A stretch of DNA of 33,400 bases from Acidobacteriota bacterium (GTDB taxonomy: Bacteria; Acidobacteriota; Blastocatellia; Pyrinomonadales; Pyrinomonadaceae). Below, piece after piece: positions 31,239 through 33,400 of this stretch (position 1 is its first letter; each line of letters begins with the position of its first letter). The position numbers were made by a program, and so were the translations under genes. The stretch covers positions 1 through 33,400 of the forward strand of contig JAEZIT010000088.1 of the NCBI GenBank assembly GCA_023436495.1, given 5' to 3'. A model generated the notes under the pieces. The model saw only the letters and a program-made list of their open reading frames with translations. It was not told the origin of the DNA and did no database searches.

Positions 31239-32561
31239 CTAGAAATTGAGTTTAAGTCGGAGAACTTCGGGCCGCGAAGCAACGAAAAGCTCGCCTGCGT
31301 CGTTGAACGCCATCTCAAAAGCCTGCCGGGCTTTCAGGTTATGCAATTCCTTACCCTCTGTGTCGATCACCTTGATATTGCTCGTTTCCGATAGAAATAT
31401 ACGGCCTTTTGGATCGATCGCGATGTCGTTTGGGTGACGCGAGCCGGTCGGGATGCGATTGAGAAATTTCCCATCGCGTGAAAATTTGCATATGTCGCGG
31501 GCGGTCCGATCGACCGCGTAAATAACGCCGTTGCCGTCAACGGCAAGCTCAGAAAACCCGAATGTGGAACTCGCGTCCTCGGAAGCTTTCTTGAATTCGT
31601 TCAACCGCTTAAGCTCGGAATCGTATTCGACGATCCATTTACCTTCAGCCGTAATGACCCGGCCATCGAGGGTTAAGGCCATCGCGCGTGGATCGGCGTT
31701 GCCTGGCGTCCGGGCAAGCAATTTTCCGGTCTCGCCTTCGAACAGCATTATCCCTTTGCTGCCCGCGAAATAGAGACGGTTCTTACGGTCGGCCGCGAGA
31801 TCGTAAACGTATGGCTCGCCGGGAACCGTCCATTGCGTCAGGAATTTGCCGGCGGCATCGAAAACCTGCATGCGGCCGCCGGTGTAATCGGCACTATAGA
31901 TACGGCCTTCGGCATCGACGGCGACATGGCGGTTGTCGGTGAATTTTCCGGCTCCCGTGCCTTCGCCGCCTATCCGGAATAATTCTTCTGTCAGGCCGTC
32001 ATTCTCGCCGCCGGCCGACCGCGAATTTTTCAGGCCGCGCGGAGCTTCAACCGGCTTTGAATCGGGCTGTGCAGAGACTTCAGCACGATCGACTGTCAAT
32101 GTGAAGACAATTACCGCGGCGACAAAACCGAGGACAACCACGATGAACGCGGCGATCCCAGCAAGGACCGACCCGCCCACTGCCATACCAGCCTTTTTCA
32201 CTGCCGCCGCCGTTTCCGGACCGGAGTGCAGATGCACGGACCTAACCTGAACTCCGGAAATATCGAGGCCTTCGCCGCGTTCGATGGCGTCCACAGCATC
32301 CTTGGCTTCATTCAAGCCGACGCCGAACGCTTCGCGAAACTCCTTTATCGCTTCCATCTTGCGTCCCTGAACGATCAGCGAACGAATTTCCGCGATTTTT
32401 CGCGCCCTGCCGGTCAGCGACGATGGATCAACCGCCCGCGAGCCGCGGAACATTTCGGAGGGAGCGATCACGGTGCTGCCGCAGAATCCGCATTTCTGGG
32501 TCATTTCGCCTTCGAATTCCAGTGGCGCCGCGCACGAGGCACATTTGAATGTTTTGGTCAT
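31239..32561 (-). CDS. Zinc ribbon - L12 C-terminal-like - transmembrane - NHL propeller fusion
   Basis: A 440-residue protein with an unusual order of parts. Cys7/Cys10 and Cys24/Cys27 form a zinc ribbon (FKCASC, QKCGFCGS). Residues 52-97 resemble the ribosomal protein bL12 C-terminal fold (ARKIAEIRSLIVQGRKMEAIKEFREAFGVGLNEAKDAVDAI), a pattern of several unrelated signalling and membrane proteins. One long hydrophobic helix lies at 128-156, then a linker, then a six-blade NHL-type propeller (195-440, blades with the motif DGxGxIYxxDxxxxRIxxF). With the helix as a single pass, the ribbon and L12-like domain would be cytoplasmic and the propeller periplasmic. The function is unknown. It is divergent from the SnoaL-like gene. 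No ribosome site is obvious. Confidence 0.85.
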   Translation of the reverse strand: MTKTFKCASCAAPLEFEGEMTQKCGFCGSTVIAPSEMFRGSRAVDPSSLTGRARKIAEIRSLIVQGRKMEAIKEFREAFGVGLNEAKDAVDAIERGEGLDISGVQVRSVHLHSGPETAAAVKKAGMAVGGSVLAGIAAFIVVVLGFVAAVIVFTLTVDRAEVSAQPDSKPVEAPRGLKNSRSAGGENDGLTEELFRIGGEGTGAGKFTDNRHVAVDAEGRIYSADYTGGRMQVFDAAGKFLTQWTVPGEPYVYDLAADRKNRLYFAGSKGIMLFEGETGKLLARTPGNADPRAMALTLDGRVITAEGKWIVEYDSELKRLNEFKKASEDASSTFGFSELAVDGNGVIYAVDRTARDICKFSRDGKFLNRIPTGSRHPNDIAIDPKGRIFLSETSNIKVIDTEGKELHNLKARQAFEMAFNDAGELFVASRPEVLRLKLNF

Positions 32562-32587
32562 AATGTTGATTCGGCAAGTATCGATGG

Positions 32588-32615
32588 TTGCAACTGCAAG
32601 TTTCGAGATTATAAA
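32588..32615 (+). promoter_or_regulatory. Probable promoter of the SnoaL-like gene
   Basis: TTGCAA (32588-32593), 16 bases, TATAAA (32610-32615). Four and five of six matches to the consensus. The start codon is 40 bases after the -10. Confidence 0.5.
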
Positions 32616-32655
32616 CTCTCTTTAACGAATTTGCTTTAGAAAGAGGACTTATAAA

Positions 32656-33189
32656 ATGAAAAAATTTGCAGTTATTCTCATGGCGATCGCCGCTTTCGCG
32701 GTCTCCGCCTTTGGCCAGAAAGCGAACGCAAAGCCTGATTCGGCAAAGGGCGTCCGCGACGCTTTCGAAAGGCTTATGGACGGTATACGGCAGGTCGACG
32801 CGGAAAAGGTGATGGGCGTTTACGACAAGAGCGACCGGATTCTTTTCTTCAACAACAACGGTTCGGCCACGATCGGGTGGGAGAATATGAAGGCAAACCG
32901 TGAATCGCTCTACGGCAAAACCAAAAATGTCACTCTCGATATCACCGGCCTTCGGGTCGAGATGCTCGGGCCGTCGGCTGCGTATGTTACATGTAAATGG
33001 AAGCAATCGCAGGAATTTGACGGAAAGCTGGAAAGCGCCTCTGGTCGAATGACCCTGGTCTTTCGCCTCATTGGAAAAGACTGGAAGGTCGTCCACCTGC
33101 ATACTTCGCCGGACAACCCGCCCGCAACCCGTCCGGTGCTCGATTCCGAAAGAACCGTCATCGTTCCGTCCGCGCCGGACAAGCCGTAA
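32656..33189 (+). CDS. Secreted SnoaL/NTF2-like domain protein
   Basis: A 177-residue exported protein. The signal peptide ends AFGQ (about residue 20). One NTF2-like domain fills residues 30-150: helix KGVRDAFERLMDGIRQVDAEKVMGVYDKSDRILFF, then strands AAYVTCKWKQS, SGRMTLVFRLIGKDWKVVHLHTS. The pattern VFRLIGKDWKVVHLHTS is typical of SnoaL_3-type proteins. No catalytic pair can be assigned. It is one of two exported NTF2-like proteins in the window (the other at 7509-8045). ATG 32656 follows AAAGAGGA. It has its own probable promoter and converges on the partial gene at the right edge. Confidence 0.85.
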   Translation: MKKFAVILMAIAAFAVSAFGQKANAKPDSAKGVRDAFERLMDGIRQVDAEKVMGVYDKSDRILFFNNNGSATIGWENMKANRESLYGKTKNVTLDITGLRVEMLGPSAAYVTCKWKQSQEFDGKLESASGRMTLVFRLIGKDWKVVHLHTSPDNPPATRPVLDSERTVIVPSAPDKP

Positions 33190-33191
33190 AT

Positions 33192-33217
33192 AAAAAAGAG
33201 GCGGATCGCTCCGCCTC
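33192..33217 (-). terminator. Terminator of the right-edge minus-strand gene
   Basis: GAGGCGGA (33198-33205) pairs with TCCGCCTC (33210-33217) with a TCGC loop. Read on the minus strand the stem is followed by TTTTTT (33197-33192), the correct order for a minus-strand terminator; on the plus strand it lacks a T-run. Confidence 0.88.
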
Positions 33218-33250
33218 AATAACGCATTTTTCCGATCGAAGGCAGTACGC

Positions 33251-33400
33251 CTATATCGACGCTCCCGGGTATCCGCCACCCAGCCGATTCTCATCGCCTT
33301 CGGCCAGCGTGCTGACCAGTTCGTAGTGGAAGTAATCGAATTTCGAGGCGACCGGCGGCTGCACGCGTTTGTTGTACATGTCGCGTGAACGGTCGATCGC
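33251..33400 (-). CDS. C-terminus of an unrecognised gene, cut by the window edge
   Basis: An open frame enters from the right edge and ends in TAG at 33251-33253, giving 49 codons that end in ENRLGGGYPGASI. Several features suggest it is real: the frame is open to the edge, it stops 33 bases before a minus-strand terminator, and it has codons like its neighbours. Residues such as KFDYFHYELVSTLAEG are not enough to name a family. It is absent from a minimum-length ORF list only because of its size. Confidence 0.6.
   Translation of the reverse strand, partial: AIDRSRDMYNKRVQPPVASKFDYFHYELVSTLAEGDENRLGGGYPGASI

Overview
The window reads as a piece of bacterial chromosome, most likely from Acidobacteriota of the Blastocatellia/Pyrinomonadales kind. 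That placement is inferred from gene content (a PilN/PilO/PilP-like operon with a TIG domain, a FecR plus tryptophan/tyrosine-rich repeat protein, an Agl23-like GT-C protein, M16 peptidase pairs, many secreted beta-propeller proteins) and from fairly GC-rich codons with AT-rich promoters. Nothing in it looks like a phage, integrative element, insertion sequence or CRISPR array; it is mostly housekeeping and envelope genes packed on both strands, with several clear regulatory sites and terminators.

Layout. 1-4737 (+): a fragment of a hairpin repeat, an FHA-GGDEF diguanylate cyclase, then a tightly coupled type IV pilus/type II secretion block (PilN-, PilO- and PilP-like proteins and a pseudopilin). 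4734-5672 (-): an MscS channel, meeting the pseudopilin at a shared CTAG stop. 5718-6302 (+): a Dps ferritin with a near-consensus promoter, a PerR/Fur-like operator over its -10 and a strong terminator. 6350-8045 (-): an NTF2-like secreted protein and a serine beta-lactamase-family hydrolase. 8254-11949: a nitric-oxide block, with an unrecognised 86-residue protein, a quinol-dependent NO reductase and a group III truncated haemoglobin on the plus strand, and a Crp/Fnr-family regulator converging on them. 12046-14092 (+): a small DksA-like coiled-coil protein and a HerA-family ATPase. 14339-16158: a PQQ-dependent dehydrogenase-like lipoprotein with its promoter and a bidirectional terminator. 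16159-19948 (-): two multi-pass membrane proteins, at least one of the GT-C type. 20133-21233 (+): YchF. 21314-22139 (+): an Rrf2 regulator and a small two-helix membrane protein, each preceded by the same palindrome. 22152-23438 (-): a BNR-repeat lipoprotein. 23561-23742: two converging tRNA genes. 23984-25721: a POT peptide transporter and terminator. 25746-25964 (-): a small basic/acidic protein. 26045-29008 (+): a pair of M16 peptidases, one active and one degenerate. 29021-32561 (-): a FecR-domain protein and a zinc-ribbon/L12-like/TM/beta-propeller fusion. 32656-33189 (+): a secreted SnoaL/NTF2-like protein. The right edge holds the C-terminus of an unrecognised minus-strand gene.

How the genes work together. 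The most coherent system is nitrosative-stress defence: NO reductase in the membrane, a truncated haemoglobin in the cytoplasm, a neighbouring Crp/Fnr regulator, and an uncharacterised small protein at the head of the transcript. Dps with its peroxide-type operator is a second stress locus. The Rrf2 gene and its neighbour appear to form a two-promoter regulon with a shared operator. The pilus operon supplies the inner-membrane alignment complex of a type IV pilus-like machine, and the upstream GGDEF protein could link it to c-di-GMP.
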